A stretch of 64,000 nucleotides of DNA from Berghia stephanieae (taxonomy: Eukaryota > Mollusca > Gastropoda > Nudibranchia > Aeolidiidae), in assembly GCA_034508935.3 (NCBI GenBank), contig CM067445.1:73937569-74001568 (forward strand), given 5' to 3'. Every line of letters starts with the position of its first letter. Within the stretch, counting starts at the first letter, position 1. The notes beneath the pieces were generated by a model. The model saw only the letters and a list, made by a program, of their open reading frames with translations. It was not told the DNA's origin and did no database searches. Of the stretch, positions 50,040-61,769 are shown piece by piece. The position numbers and the translations under genes were made by a program.

Positions 50040-52005
50040 TTGTGAAAATATACAGTACTCATTGGATTAAAGCATACACTAGGGAGAAGCCAAAAAGTGT
50101 GCTAGAATCCAAGTGTATGGAAGTTCTTGACCCCTTCCTATTCTTAATCTTCATTTATGATAAAGGCAGAGAGACTTACACCAGGAACCCAACTGAGATT
50201 GTTGGCAGATCACAGCCTTCTATATCGGACAATAAGAACTAATCGTGAGAAAAGAAATTCTTCAAGCTGATCTAGATAGCTTACAATGCTGGGAAATAGA
50301 GAATAGCATGGAATTTTATCCTCAGAAGTGCCAAGTTCTAAAATTCACAAACAACAGGAAAATCATACATTCAATATACACAATACATAACACTGTAAAA
50401 TATCTAAGAGTAAAAATAACTAACAAACTAAATTGGAAAGATCATGTTACAAACATATGCAAAATAGCAAAATCTACCTTAGGCTTCCTCAGAAGAAACT
50501 TATACGGCGGCAGGGGGAAACACAATTAAAGTGCTACAAAGCCTTTGTTAGACCTACACTAAAATATAGTAGTTCTGTCTGGGACCCTCACCACAAATTA
50601 GAAATCTTAACAAATACAAAACAGAGCTGTGAAACTTATAAATCAAAACAACAAAGAAAACCACATGAAAATGACTTAGATCTTACACCGCAACAACAAA
50701 GAAGCGTGACAAAGAAACAATATTTTGCAAAGGCCTAAATGACAAATATAAAAATTACCCCTCGGCGATATTCAACTCCATTGGCGCTGATGAGAAAGAC
50801 CTCAGACTCATGCAAACATTATACTACACCCAGCAGGCATCTATCAAAATCGGAAACTCTACAGGAAATTCCATTCATATTAAGAAAGGAGTCCGTCAAG
50901 GGTGTGTTGCCTCACCAGATCTGTTTAATCTATACCAAGAAACAATCATGAGGGGCATAACTAATATGGAGGGAATAAAAGTAGGAGGTCACAACATAAA
51001 TAATATAAGATACGCAGACGATACGGTACTCATTGCAACATCAGAAATCCAACTTCAAAAGATTGTTGACAAAGTGGTAGTAGATAGTGAAGCCAAGGGA
51101 ATGGAAGTGAATATCACCAAAACGGAATGCATGGTAATACCGAAAAACCCCGAAAACAACAACACCTGCAATATAACGATTCACGGCGAGCAACTTACCA
51201 ACGTAGAAAGTTTTAAATACCTGGGTTCAATAGTGACAACAGATGGAAGATGTAACCGAGACATACGAGCAAGAATAACTCAAGCCAAACAGGCCTTTAT
51301 GGACCTCGGAAACATTTTGAAAAACAAACAGATGTCGTTCGGGATTAGATTCCGAGCCTTGAAGTGCTACGTGTGGCCAATCTTGTTATACGGATGCGAA
51401 AGCTGGACTACAAATGCAGAAACACAAAAGAACATTGAAGCTTTTGAAATGTGGTGTTTGAGAAGGATACAGAGAATATCGTATACTGCACACAAAACGA
51501 ACGAAGAAGTGCTAAAACAAACATACCAACAAAGGAAACTAATGCCCTTAATAGCGGATCGACAACTATCCTTTTTCGGACACATAGTAAGGAAGGATAA
51601 GAATGAATACCTGGCAAGTTGTGGAAAAATACCTGGTAAACGCGCCCGGGGGAGACAAAGAAAAACACTCATAGACCAACTGAAGGGCTTCACTAACCTA
51701 ACAATCCAAGAGCTGTTTGAAAAAGCAAGAGACAGGGAGGAATGGAGAGAGATAATTCATGCAGTATCCGAAGCCTGGACCAGGCATGGAACCTAGAAGA
51801 AGAAGAAGAAGATATTCAACAAAATAAGAGGAAGTCCAAGTTTATGATTCCCTACTCAAGAGTGGATGCCCACTTGCACTCGTTCATACCATTGACATTG
51901 AGACAGTGGAATAGTCTCACATCTCCAATGAAAAAAAAATACTGTGGTCTGTGGAATCTTCAAAATTTGAAGTTACAGACTTAAAAGGAAGAAGAAGAAG
52001 AATAA
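50040..52005 (+). mobile_element. Jockey/CR1-superfamily LINE, interrupted by another LINE
   Basis: Left part (to 50776): text resembling DPLLFLIFIND (DPFLFLIFIYD), then REILQADLDSLQCWEIENSM, EFYPQKCQVLKFTNNRK, KITNKLNWKDHVTNICKIAK and STLGFLRRNLYGG, VRPTLKYSSSVWDP. Right part resumes at 51811 with RGSPSLMIPYSRVDAHLHSF, IPLTLRQWNSL, a stop, and a (GAA)n tail near 51985-52005. The order is that of the thumb and C-terminal part of a non-LTR polymerase. Several frame breaks. Confidence 0.8.
50777..51810 (+). mobile_element. 5'-truncated LINE with open frame, inserted in the LINE at 50040-52005
   Basis: 1034 bp flanked by a 10-bp target-site duplication GATATTCAAC (50767-50776, 51811-51820), with a (GAA)n tail at the 3' end. 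One uninterrupted frame runs into a stop at 51794-51796. It covers motif B KKGVRQGCVASPDLFN, motif C IRYADDTVLIATS, KYLGSIVTTDGRCNRDIRAR, LLYGCESWT, FEMWCLRRIQRISYTAHKTN, FFGHIVRKDKN and GKRARGRQRKTLIDQL, ending EAWTRHGT. The endonuclease and first palm motif are missing through 5' truncation. The open frame and exact duplication mean a recent insertion. Clade uncertain (RTE/Ingi-like C-terminus). Confidence 0.88.
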
Positions 52006-52009
52006 AAAG

Positions 52010-54060
52010 AAGTGTGATGCTCATGTTATAACAAGCTTTTTATTTATATGGAAAAAATTGGTCACTCAGCTCGAGTGTGCCGTATTGCAGAGCGTGCTGG
52101 AATTCATCGTGCAAGAATACATCTAGTACTGTATAATATATAAACCATTGTTACTTTGATATTTAACTGTGTATCCACTGGAAACATTTCATAATTTAAT
52201 TAGCTTTATAAATGTGTTTAGTGATTGATACATAGAGAGACTCCTATATTTATTCAATTCCCAATAATTTAAATGTAGAATCATTGATTAAATTTGAGTT
52301 GTCACCATAATTAGAAGAATTGTTTTGATAGCATTCTCAACGCATACTGTCACTGTCAGAAAATGAAATGTTCCATGAATTATTATTTGCAACTCATCCT
52401 TTTAATTCTGTAAATCTTCTGCCTGTTTGTTCTTGGTTATTTATAATTTAGCTTATGATATCTTTAGGTTATGATTTTGATTTACTTTTGTACTATTTTT
52501 GTTAGATTGCTTGTTTTTTTGTTTCAGCGGTCTCTCATATAACCTCAATTGTGTTGGAAGAGACCTAAAGCAACAAACAAACAAACAAAAAAAAAATAAC
52601 AACCTTATTTGCAAACCTTTTTGTCTTGTTATGATCATATAAGGTGATATTTTAAAGTCTGTGTGCATTGGAAAAAACTGACTGAGCATTTTAGAATGAC
52701 CCTTAGTTATTATTTTATGTGCTATTTATGCTTATTTTGTAATTGGTCACAATTATATGTTTTATCAATGATTTTAATTTAAAAAAAAAAGAAGGGGGGG
52801 GGGGGGGGGGGCATAAACCTCAATTCAAAATTTTACGACCACTTATGCAGATGGGTATTGATGTCAAATTATGTTTCCTTTTCAGTCATTTTTACATTTA
52901 ATGTTTGTAGAAAAAAAGGCCACTGCAGAGAGAACAGTTTAATTTAACCAGACAGAGACCGATATTGTTTTTATTTAAATCAAACTTTGATTAGTTGGAA
53001 AATAAACAGGACTAGGTGAAAAGTTTTATTTTAAGCAGATTCTATCTTAAGCTCCATTGCATCTCCCCTTTCTATTCTGTAGACTTTTGAGTTACCAACT
53101 GGGATTGTATGGTGAATTCTTAAAGATGAACCAATGTGCAAGTAGCAAGCAATTTTTACAGACCGTTTAACTCGCTCAATCCTAGAGATTTTTGCTACTT
53201 TTCAAATTTGGAAAAAATGTATTAAAAATGATCATGTAGGATAGATAGTTTTATTCAACTACCATTAACATGTAAAAACTAAAAACATTACCTTTGATAC
53301 TACGCCTATAATTTGTCTAAGAAAGATGTAATAAATGGGCATAGGGTAAAAGTAACCCGGGTAAACTACGAATATAGTCGGTGTTAGGGTTGAGTGAGTT
53401 AATAATGCTATAGGAATATGGATAAATTGAGAATAAGGACTCAAAACGAGCAACATTATAAAATTATGTATATATGTAATCTTATAATGTACATTTGTGC
53501 CTTATTAAAATTTAAGAATACTTAACTTCATTGATGTAAAACATTTTGTGAACATTTCTAATTTTTATGAACATTTCTTATTTTCATGACTGTGGATTTC
53601 AATATTCTTATTTTAATACTATACGATTTGTTTTTGGGTAAAATAGTGCATTGTATCTATTTTATTTCATATTAAAAAGTAAATTAAAATCTGTTTTGAT
53701 GTGAAGTGTGTTATTTTATAAAAATAAGATTTAAAAAAAAAAGTAGAATTCTTTATGTCAACTGGGCATTAACAAATTTGCCCGGTAAGAAATAATAAAA
53801 CCAAAAAAAATGCTGAAAGCATTCACAGCATTCCTTGATTTCAGTACCTGGCCTTATTTATGCCTTGCATTTAGTTTTTAAAAATCCACAACATCTGCCA
53901 GCTGGATATAACGTACCAAAACACAAAACTATGTGTAATCTTAAACGTTTACAGTCTCATTAATACACTCATAAAAATGGCTGGCTAAAAACAACAACAA
54001 AGAGCTGAGGGACGTCAATTTAACAAGATTCTTTTTGCTCCTAATTTATCCTAATTTAGC
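52010..54060. other. Intergenic, nothing recognised
   Basis: AT-rich with a poly-G run at 52795-52811. No gene, SINE or inverted-repeat element could be supported. Confidence 0.5.
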
Positions 54061-54142
54061 CTTTTTGCCTTTATTCCTTTTTTTTTTGGTGGTCAAATGA
54101 TGTGACGCTCGTCTTTTGCTGGTGCTGAAATTACCAAAATGT

Positions 54143-54445
54143 GTGGCAATGTGGTTTTGTGGTATGACACTTGCTTTCAGGTTCTGGGTTCGAGCCGCGC
54201 TTGGCGCATAGTCGAGTCCTTGGAAAAGGCTCTTTACTCACATTCTCTCACCATACTCAGGTGCAAAATGAGTACCTGGCCTTTAACAATGTTGTCTCTG
54301 TCCGAAAAATTGTAATACCACCTAACAGTCGTCATGTCCCTTCCTACATGTTAAATGTTGCTGTTGACCAGGGATCCCTTGTAAAGCGCTTTGAGCACAT
54401 TTAGTGGATATTGCCCTATTTAAAAGCTCAATTTTTAAAGCTCTG
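54143..54445 (+). repeat. SINE family A, full-length plus-strand copy
   Basis: GGCAATGTGGTTTTGTGGTA head, consensus B box GGTTCGAGCC within TTCTGGGTTCGAGCCGCGCT, body GAGTCCTTGGAAAAGGCTC and ACCATACTCAGGTGCAAAAT, tail GAGCACATTTAGTGGATATT and AAAAGCTCAATTTTTAAA. Colinear with the minus-strand copy at 29440-29748. Confidence 0.8.
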
Positions 54446-54989
54446 TTTTTTAAATGAGTCGCAAGTCGGTAAAATTCTATTGAATAAACAAACGACAATG
54501 TGGAAATAGAAGGAGAAGAAGAGGAGGAGGAGGAATAAGTTCCCAGACATTTCAAAACACAATACAAAAGGCGACTTGTATGTATTTTTGCATTATTATG
54601 ACCCATTGCCATGGACTACTGGTTTTATGTCAACGTGAAGCAGCTGTGAATTTATAGTACAACTGCTTTCATCCTTAAATGGGTGCTCTCCCTTTCTCTC
54701 TCTCTCTCTTTCTCTCCCCCCCACCCCCCAGGAGGAGGAGGAGATGGAAGAGGAAGAGTATATTTTAAAACAATACCAGATGAGGAAAAAACATAGGCTT
54801 CTTAACTGTAATCTATCCTTCAACTTCAATATTAAATTACATACAGTCTATGAAGAAATGACACTGAAACATTACTTCTTCCACAATTATTTATTGAGAA
54901 TTTAGAGCAAACATAGTCTAAAATCAACAAATAGAATATTATTATCAAACTTTTTATTTTATATATATAAATCAAACCATATCATATAA

Positions 54990-55250
54990 TGGGGGGCGAA
55001 GTGGCCGAGTGGTTAAGGCATAGCACTGTGACCCAGAAGGTCCAGGGCTCGAGCGCTGATTCAGGCACTTTCGTTTTATTCCTTGGGCAAGATTGTTAAC
55101 CCCCCAATTTGCTCACTTTGGACAACATGGGTGATTCCTGTTGACATCAGACATCTTGTTTGATGAATTATCTATATTCCTTCGTGGAATGCCGAGGCGA
55201 CAATATCTTATGATGTCGTGGTGGAAGGGCATAGTTTTTAAAATTAATTT
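54990..55250 (+). repeat. SINE with tRNA-Leu/Ser-like head
   Basis: GAAGTGGCCGAGTGGTTAAG is the A-box region of class II tRNAs (Leu/Ser), and GGGCTCGAGC stands where the B box should be. The body (GACAACATGGGTGATTCCTG, TGACATCAGACATC) is not tRNA. It does not fold as a complete tRNA, so it is a SINE, distinct from families A and B. Confidence 0.65.
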
Positions 55251-55301
55251 TATCATATAATAAATATCATAGGGCCTTGTGATCTTTCATCACAAATTAT
55301 A

Positions 55302-55800
55302 TTTTTGTTTTTAAGGGTTTTACGGCGCTTGCAACACATTAAGGTCATATCAGCGCCAGTAAAAAGGAAGAAAATGGTATAGTAAAAAGTTCTAGATTAC
55401 AATTAAAGCATCCAAGAATAAGGGAGACAAAGGGGAATTGGTTCAAATTGGGAACAGACGTAGATTTCAAGAGCACACTATCAGTGTAATTAGTTTGAGA
55501 TCACCTAAAAGTCTCATCCAGACACAAGCACAGGCCCCCACTAAGAGGAATACACTAAAATGTTTACAAATCATATATAATACATAAACAAAACATAATA
55601 CATTACATAACAGAGAGATGATTTACAAGGAAAAAAATATCATCTCCCAAAACAACTATGCATTTGACTGTTTCCCTCCCAGCTAGGACTCCGGCCAGGG
55701 CCATGACAAAACCAAGACAAAGGCAGAAAGCAAGTTGGAAAACAGATATAGAGGGATAGAAGACACAGTAAGTACCTCCCTGCCCACTATGGGAGATCAC
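55302..55800 (+). repeat. Repeat family R, plus-strand copy 1
   Basis: Starts TTTAAGGGTTTTACGGCGCT, TGCAACACATTAAGGTCATA, TCAGCGCCAGTAAAAAGG. Middle AGTTTGAGATCACCTAAAAG and TCTCATCCAGACACAAGCAC; later AAAAATATCATCTCCC and GACTGTTTCCCTCCCAGC; end GTACCTCCCTGCCCACTATG. No protein or tRNA similarity. It lies just left of the piggyBac element. Confidence 0.7.
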
Positions 55801-56918
55801 AAATTATAACAACATAATATTAATTCGTAGTTATAATATAATAATATAGACACAATAGTCACTATCAATGGTAAATGTAATATTACAAAGCTCCTTTTTA
55901 ACCCTATTTCTACCATTGGGGTGTATCACACCCCAACCCCATATTTTTTCGCTCTAAAATCAACAGTTTTTGTCCTAAAGCCTTCAAATTTCATGACTTT
56001 TCCTAAATTGACCCCATCTATCACCTGTCCAAATTTTGTTTATCTCACGTGCATAGTTTGCTCACCCCAGAAGGTCATCACTGGATTTTGAGATTTATGT
56101 CTTTTGGGTGTATCACACCCCCTTATGTATGAGTAGAGAAAACTCGGAAACCTCCTATTTTTCCCTTTGGGGTGTGTCACACCCCATGAGGTTTTCAATG
56201 TTGTGATCAAAATAATCACTGTGTGAACCAAAGCAGTGACCAACCAGACCATGTTTTACAACTTTATGCCCCGGTTCAAATCCCAAATTGAAGCACATGG
56301 GCTGATGTACTCGTCTCCAATCCTGTGATTTTATTTTCAATATGCCTATCCTGGCGTGAAGAATAGGAAAGAGACGCTTTCTTTGTGTAATCAAGGTCCA
56401 ATTTGGTCAGTTGTTAGTTGTAAGTCCATCAACAACTTTTTATTTTCACAGTAACACTGATTTTTACATATTTCAGCAAGTAGAGCTATGCAACTCAAGA
56501 TCTTCAAGATCATGGACGCTTACACTTATACTTATAGGCATAGGGCTTACTCTGGATCATGTAGCATGGTATGGATTAGGAACAATTTCTTGATACCCCT
56601 TGAATAGGATGATGGTTTCACGCAGGATACTTTCCAATTATGATTTGATAAGCGTAAGATTCTCACTCGCTGAAAAAAGACTACCCTTGGGGACTGAATC
56701 AGGCATCGTATGCAACTGAAGTCCAGTGTGTTATCAACTGAGCTAATGCTGTTGGACAAGGCATACTACACAACTTTAGGTATGCAACACGTAATCAAGA
56801 AACAAGGCAAATACCTGAGTAGAGAAAAAGAATTTAATTAAAATGAAATCAAATATGAGAACAGATAAATGGAAACAAAATCCAACCAATCACAGGGCAA
56901 ATGATCAATGGCTCATAA

Positions 56919-59715
56919 TCAAACCGGCATACAAACAGAGCAAATGAGTGAGCTGTGATCGTTGCAAATGAAGGCGTCACATTTCAAACAGACTTGCTTG
57001 ACTTTTCTGTCCTTTTTCCTGGGACACATGGTGCATCTCCCTTGGCTAGCTTTCCTCTTCTGTCCTGATTGCCTTGTATGGACTTCCAAGCACAACTTCA
57101 TTTCAAGCTTGAGGATTTCATAAGAAAGATTTACTCTTCTATTCGTCCTTGCCAGTGACATTCTCCTCTGTAAGTGCTCAAAGAGCAAGTCCTTTGCCAA
57201 GAGCTCATTAAACTTTCCTCTGTCTGTGTGGGTTTGGGTATCAGCAGGGAATACATCTTTGTAGATCACATGGGACGCTACCACTGCTGTGTCGAGGAGA
57301 TTGTAGAACAAGACCATTGGCCACCGCCTCGTCTTTCGCTTACAGGAGTAACTGTGGCACATGTAGTCGAATGTATCGACACCCCCTTTTGTCTTATTAT
57401 AATCTTGTACTATTATCGGTTTCTTCTTTCTATCGTCGGTGTCCACATCTGCTGCATGGTGCATTGTGCTGAGAACCACGACGTGCTTCTTGTCATTAGA
57501 CTTGTAGGCAACTAAGCTTTCTTCTTCGGTAAATAAGAAGCTACTATCATATTTTCCAATATCCTTTCCTGTTTGGAAAATCCTTGGTAAAAAAGCCTTG
57601 TTTTTCCGTACTGTCCCTATAAGCGATAGGCCTCTTTTTGATAAGTACCGTGCCAGTTCGAGATCTGTGAAAAAGTTGTCACAAGTCACATTGCGACCAC
57701 TCTTGTAGTAGGGTGTAGCCAGTTCTTTTACAATCTCCCTTCCTAAATTTGTCTTTCTGTCTCCATGTCGGCCTAAATACGGTATTCCACTCAACGGGTA
57801 TGCAGTCTTGCTATCGCAAATAAGAAACAGCTTGAGTCCGTATTTGTCAGGTTTGCTGGGGAGGTATTGTAAAAATTTACATCGGCCCCTCCATGGCACA
57901 AGTTGTTCATCGACTGTCAGGCTTTGAGATGGTATGTAAGATTTCTGTAAATTGTTATTGACTTTTGTGAACAGATCCCTCAATGGTGCAAACACATCCT
58001 TACTTGTCTTCTTGATCTCTTCTCTTTGTCATCAAACCTCAAAACTGTACATAACTCAATGAAGCGCCTGAAGCTCATTGTGCACATTGCAACACTGTCG
58101 GCCGATGCTCCATGCCAAATCTTAGATGCCCTCAAAAGACTCAGCTTGCGTGCCCCTAAATGAATAAAGAGACCAATCAAGGCGCGCATTTCCAATAGGT
58201 CCACAGGTTGCCATCGAGTTCCTTTCCGCCTCATACCCTCTAGATTTGTCATCTTGACTATCATGTAAATGATGACCTCTGTGAATATCAAACTGAAGGC
58301 AGAGACGACAGAGTTCACGGTTTTCTGATTCCTGACATGTGACGTTGGAGGCCTGTACACATTTCTAGTCGGTGTTCTTCCCACTTGAGGAGTTGGGACC
58401 TTGCTCCATACCACTGAACCATTTTGCTGACTATGATGTTGCTTGTTGCTGGCAATGGAAGCTGATAATGAACATTTTGATCCTCAAGGTTTTCTTCTTC
58501 CAGCTCTGAGTCAGGATCTGAATCAGCCAATACAGCAGGGAAATCTTCGTCATCACTGCTCTCATCTGATGTTCTCAGATTCATTTCATCATCTGTTAAA
58601 TCATTGTCAGGGATCCAGTCTAACTGCTCTGCATAGGAATAGTCTGAAAGCAAAAATAGATAAATGAATTTAAATGATTAGAATTAGAAGAAAGAACATG
58701 ACATAGAGACAAGCCCCAGTAATTAACTAATGCTCTTCTTCTTCAAGGGCTATTTTCCTCAAGGTAATTGCAATTCTAAACTTTAGAATAGCAAAATCAG
58801 TTTAAACTTTCTGTTGGATTGAACGCTGGTCTACCTCAACCTGATCAGACCACCAATGAGTGGACAATAAAATGGTGAAAAATGATATACTAAAGCATAA
58901 ATACTTTTCATCCAGAATAGACTACAGTCTAATAACAATGGTTATGTTCTGCTTTATAGACTCTTGACGGTGTAAGCCTCACCTAATTGATCAAGTCTGT
59001 AATCTAATCATTTTGATTCTGAATAATAGTGTTAGGTAATTTTATAATATAATTGTAAAACCTACCTAACTCAGCATTATCCTGGGCCTGCATTTCAGTA
59101 GAAAATGGATCATTGCACACGTATTCTTCATTAGGTAGCTGGGATGGTGGTACATTGCAGTCAGAATCTGAATGAGAATATTGGGCCCCATTTTGATCTG
59201 GTTCAGGGAATACAAAGTGAGATAAGATTTATGAACGAAAAATAGGATATATAACATTTATAAACCTGTGATATTGTAAAAATGAAGTAAATGCTAAAAC
59301 TAAAACAATACCATCAACGATCGAATGGAGGTGAGGTTATGTGACTGTCGAGGCATTGCACTTTTTGCCTGGATGACACCGGTTCAAGCCCTGCTCTAGG
59401 CGCCTCTTTGCTTTCATTGACCAATAAATACATGTATAGCTCCTATAGTGTTACTGCCATGTGCCTGATTTTAAGTGGTCTCAAGTTTTCCATATAGAGC
59501 AAGTAATTTTACGGATCAATAACAAATTAAGTTGTTACCGTATTTAATCCAATAATACACACATGAACACAATCAATGACGAAATTAAAAAGGACATGGC
59601 AATAGAACTTACCGTGTGTAGGTGATGAATCAACTTGAGCAGGCTGCAGATCCGTGTAAATCAAGCTGTCTCCAGTACTGAAGGTGTCAAAAATATTTGA
59701 TCTCTCCCCATCCAT
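56919..59715 (-). pseudogene. piggyBac transposase gene, three exons, two frameshifts
   Basis: Exons (minus): 59613-59715 starting ATG (MDGERSNIFDTFSTGDSL), 59066-59197, and 56919-58643. Borders are AG/GT and all joins are phase 1. The first two exons and the start of exon 3 are acidic and Ser/Asp rich, as usual for the N-terminus. DDE_Tnp_1_7 core: SLTVDEQLVPWRG (first Asp), NVTCDNFFTDLELA (second), YNKTKGGVDTFDYM (third and fourth); all catalytic acids are kept. C-terminal Cys-rich zinc domain: RCTMCPRKK, VCLKCDAFICNDH, LICSVC. Length about 650 residues. Frameshifts fall near 58415 (after IVSKM) and near 58000 (after RFDDKEK), so this copy should be inactive though recently so. Confidence 0.88.
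59325..59420 (+). repeat. tRNA-like fragment inside the piggyBac element
   Basis: GTCGAGGCATTGCACTTTTT and ACCGGTTCAAGCCCTG, a B-box match (GGTTCAAGCC). Probably a SINE head; it lies in the intron between transposase exons 1 and 2. Confidence 0.4.
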
Positions 59716-60755
59716 GATCAAAGAAAGAATAGAACTGTAAGAACAAATAAGTGAAGAAATGTATAAATTGAATTATTTCTTCCTGCTCTGTTCATCTATG
59801 AATTATCATTTTTAGGGTTAGGAGTTATAAACATATCAATTTAAAGTGTTGCATTTAGTTGCATTACTAGTCTGTGATTACGTTTAGCTGCCTTAGAACA
59901 TGTAACTAGAAAGTAGAAGTAGAAAGGCTAATCAATAGGATATAAGAGATTGTGAAACGAGTCTAAAGCAAAACTATTTAGAGGTATGCTGTTCAAACAT
60001 AAAGGAATACATAGTTGAAATGAAATTATAGAGAAGAACTCTACTTACCAGGTGGGTATGTTGCTGGATTAAAAACACATATATTCTTTGCTTCAAACGG
60101 TTCAACAGGTGTAACTTTCCATTCACAGGAAAAGGAAATGGTGGCCAATTGTAATTTACAAGTTGCCAGAGAACTTAAATTGGCAACAAAAAAGTAACTA
60201 AATACCTTAATATTCGGGGACCAAATGTTGAAGATACTAATAAAACAGTGACAAAAGTGGTGGGGTGTGTTACACCCCAATGTTTGAAATAGGGGGTTTC
60301 TTATTAATGCTTATCTATATGTAGGGGGGTGTGTTACACCCCAATGGACAAAAATCGGAATATACCGATAGATTCAACAGTAATTGTTAGGGGGTGTGAT
60401 ACACCCCACAAGACAGAAATAGGAATATTTAGTGGGTGTAAGAAATAGGGTTAACTGCGTTCATAAAATTTGCTGCATGTTTCGTTTCAAATTTAGGTCC
60501 ATTCCAAGTTTGTATTGTTCTTGAAAAAAAAAGGAATTCTTTACATTAATATACATATATTAATATTAGCTTTTAAAAACTATCAACTGATATAATATGG
60601 TATAATGCACATAAACAGTTTCATCGCATGTCAAAATGAAGCATTTTCACTGGATAGTTTTATCCATGCATCATTTGTTAAAGAAAGTTCTTGGCCTAAA
60701 ATTTAAAAAAAACTGCTTTTTCTTACCTAGAATTGGTGACAATTTATATTAAATA

Positions 60756-61680
60756 CAGTGAAGCCTGCCTGTAGCAAGATCCATTATAGCGACATTCTCT
60801 CTTTAGGACATGGAGTCCAAGTCTCGATTTTTTCCCCTATATATCATTAGTAATAAAAAAAACTCACCATAACGATGTGTATTTCAGTAAAAGTTGAATT
60901 GCCAACTTCAAATTGACAGTCAAACGGAATTCCTGGTCCAATGAAAACGTTTGCTTTCTGACCAATGATATCCCGCAATCGTAGCTTATGAAAATGCTTG
61001 TTTGGCCTGTGCGGCATCCAATCCCCTTTGGATCAGTTGATGCAGGCAAAGCAAGACAAATACCTAGCTTACCTGGCGCTTCCCATTGCACAAGCAATCA
61101 CTAGCCTGTCCACTGCCATGATGCAAGCAAATGCCACAACGATCAACCAACTAGTGAACATTCCACACCATGAGAAAAGCCTCAGTTAAAAGATGCTGCG
61201 CTATTAGCCCACAATAGGTTTTTCTGATGCTAATCATGCACACGAGTACAAAAATGAATCACAATGTCCATTCATACTTTTACCAATTTGAAGAGAAAAG
61301 CGCTGACTATACAATACCTTGATGTGGAGCGAGCTATACAGTGGTCAACCAGTGAGTGAATGCTTCATCTAATTTTGTTTTTTGTCTTGCTTTGCCTCGC
61401 GTATGGATTCCTATCACTTGACCACAATCATCAAAAACAAAGAAAATCGAACAGCATGGTTTTAAACCAAAAGTAGCACTGGCGACCAATGCTTATACCG
61501 ATGTTGATGCAACTATGCTGATGTAGAAGCAGTTGAGTGATCAAGATACCAAGGTCGTGGCCTATCATTATACATCAGGCAAAGATAATAGTCGACGCTA
61601 GGAATGGCAGGTTTTCAAGCAAGTCATAGAACCACATTTTTTTCTGGTCCCAACAATCTCATTGTAGAGAGGTTGCTCTG
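60756..61680. mobile_element. Tigger-like non-autonomous DNA transposon (925 bp)
   Basis: TA at both sides (60754-60755, 61681-61682). Left end CAGTGAAGCCTGCCTGTAGC, right complement CAGAGCAACCTCTCTACAAT. Inner parts carry TATAGCGACATTCTCTC on the left and CAATCTCATTGTAGAG on the right. No transposase text recognised. It starts only 300 bp from the piggyBac right end. Confidence 0.6.
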
Positions 61681-61769
61681 TACATATAAATGAAATTGGT
61701 TAAACTGAAATTAGCTGTAAAAAATGAGTAAATCATTATAAAGCTGAAATCCTGAACTTTCATCTGATA

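Larger units (their letters stand above)
55902..60450 (-). mobile_element. piggyBac DNA transposon, both ends intact (4549 bp)
   Basis: TTAA target duplication on both sides (55898-55901, 60451-60454). Terminal inverted repeat CCCTATTTCT at both ends, the piggyBac hallmark (CCCT next to TTAA). Inside each end are three copies of a 15-17-bp palindrome: 55918, 56106, 56169 on the left and 60262, 60326, 60391 on the right. The transposase gene runs on the minus strand with introns. A tRNA-like SINE fragment lies at about 56690-56760. Structure complete, while the transposase has two frameshifts. Confidence 0.92.

Noticed and set aside
51367-51693. Minus-strand frames of 86-108 residues
   Set aside because: Antisense shadows of the LINE polymerase frame at 50777-51810.
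54990-55070. Possible tRNA-Leu/Ser gene
   Set aside because: The A box is good, but the B box is imperfect, no complete cloverleaf can be drawn, and it continues into a SINE body.
57174-57515. Plus-strand frame of 113 residues
   Set aside because: Antisense shadow of the piggyBac transposase exon.
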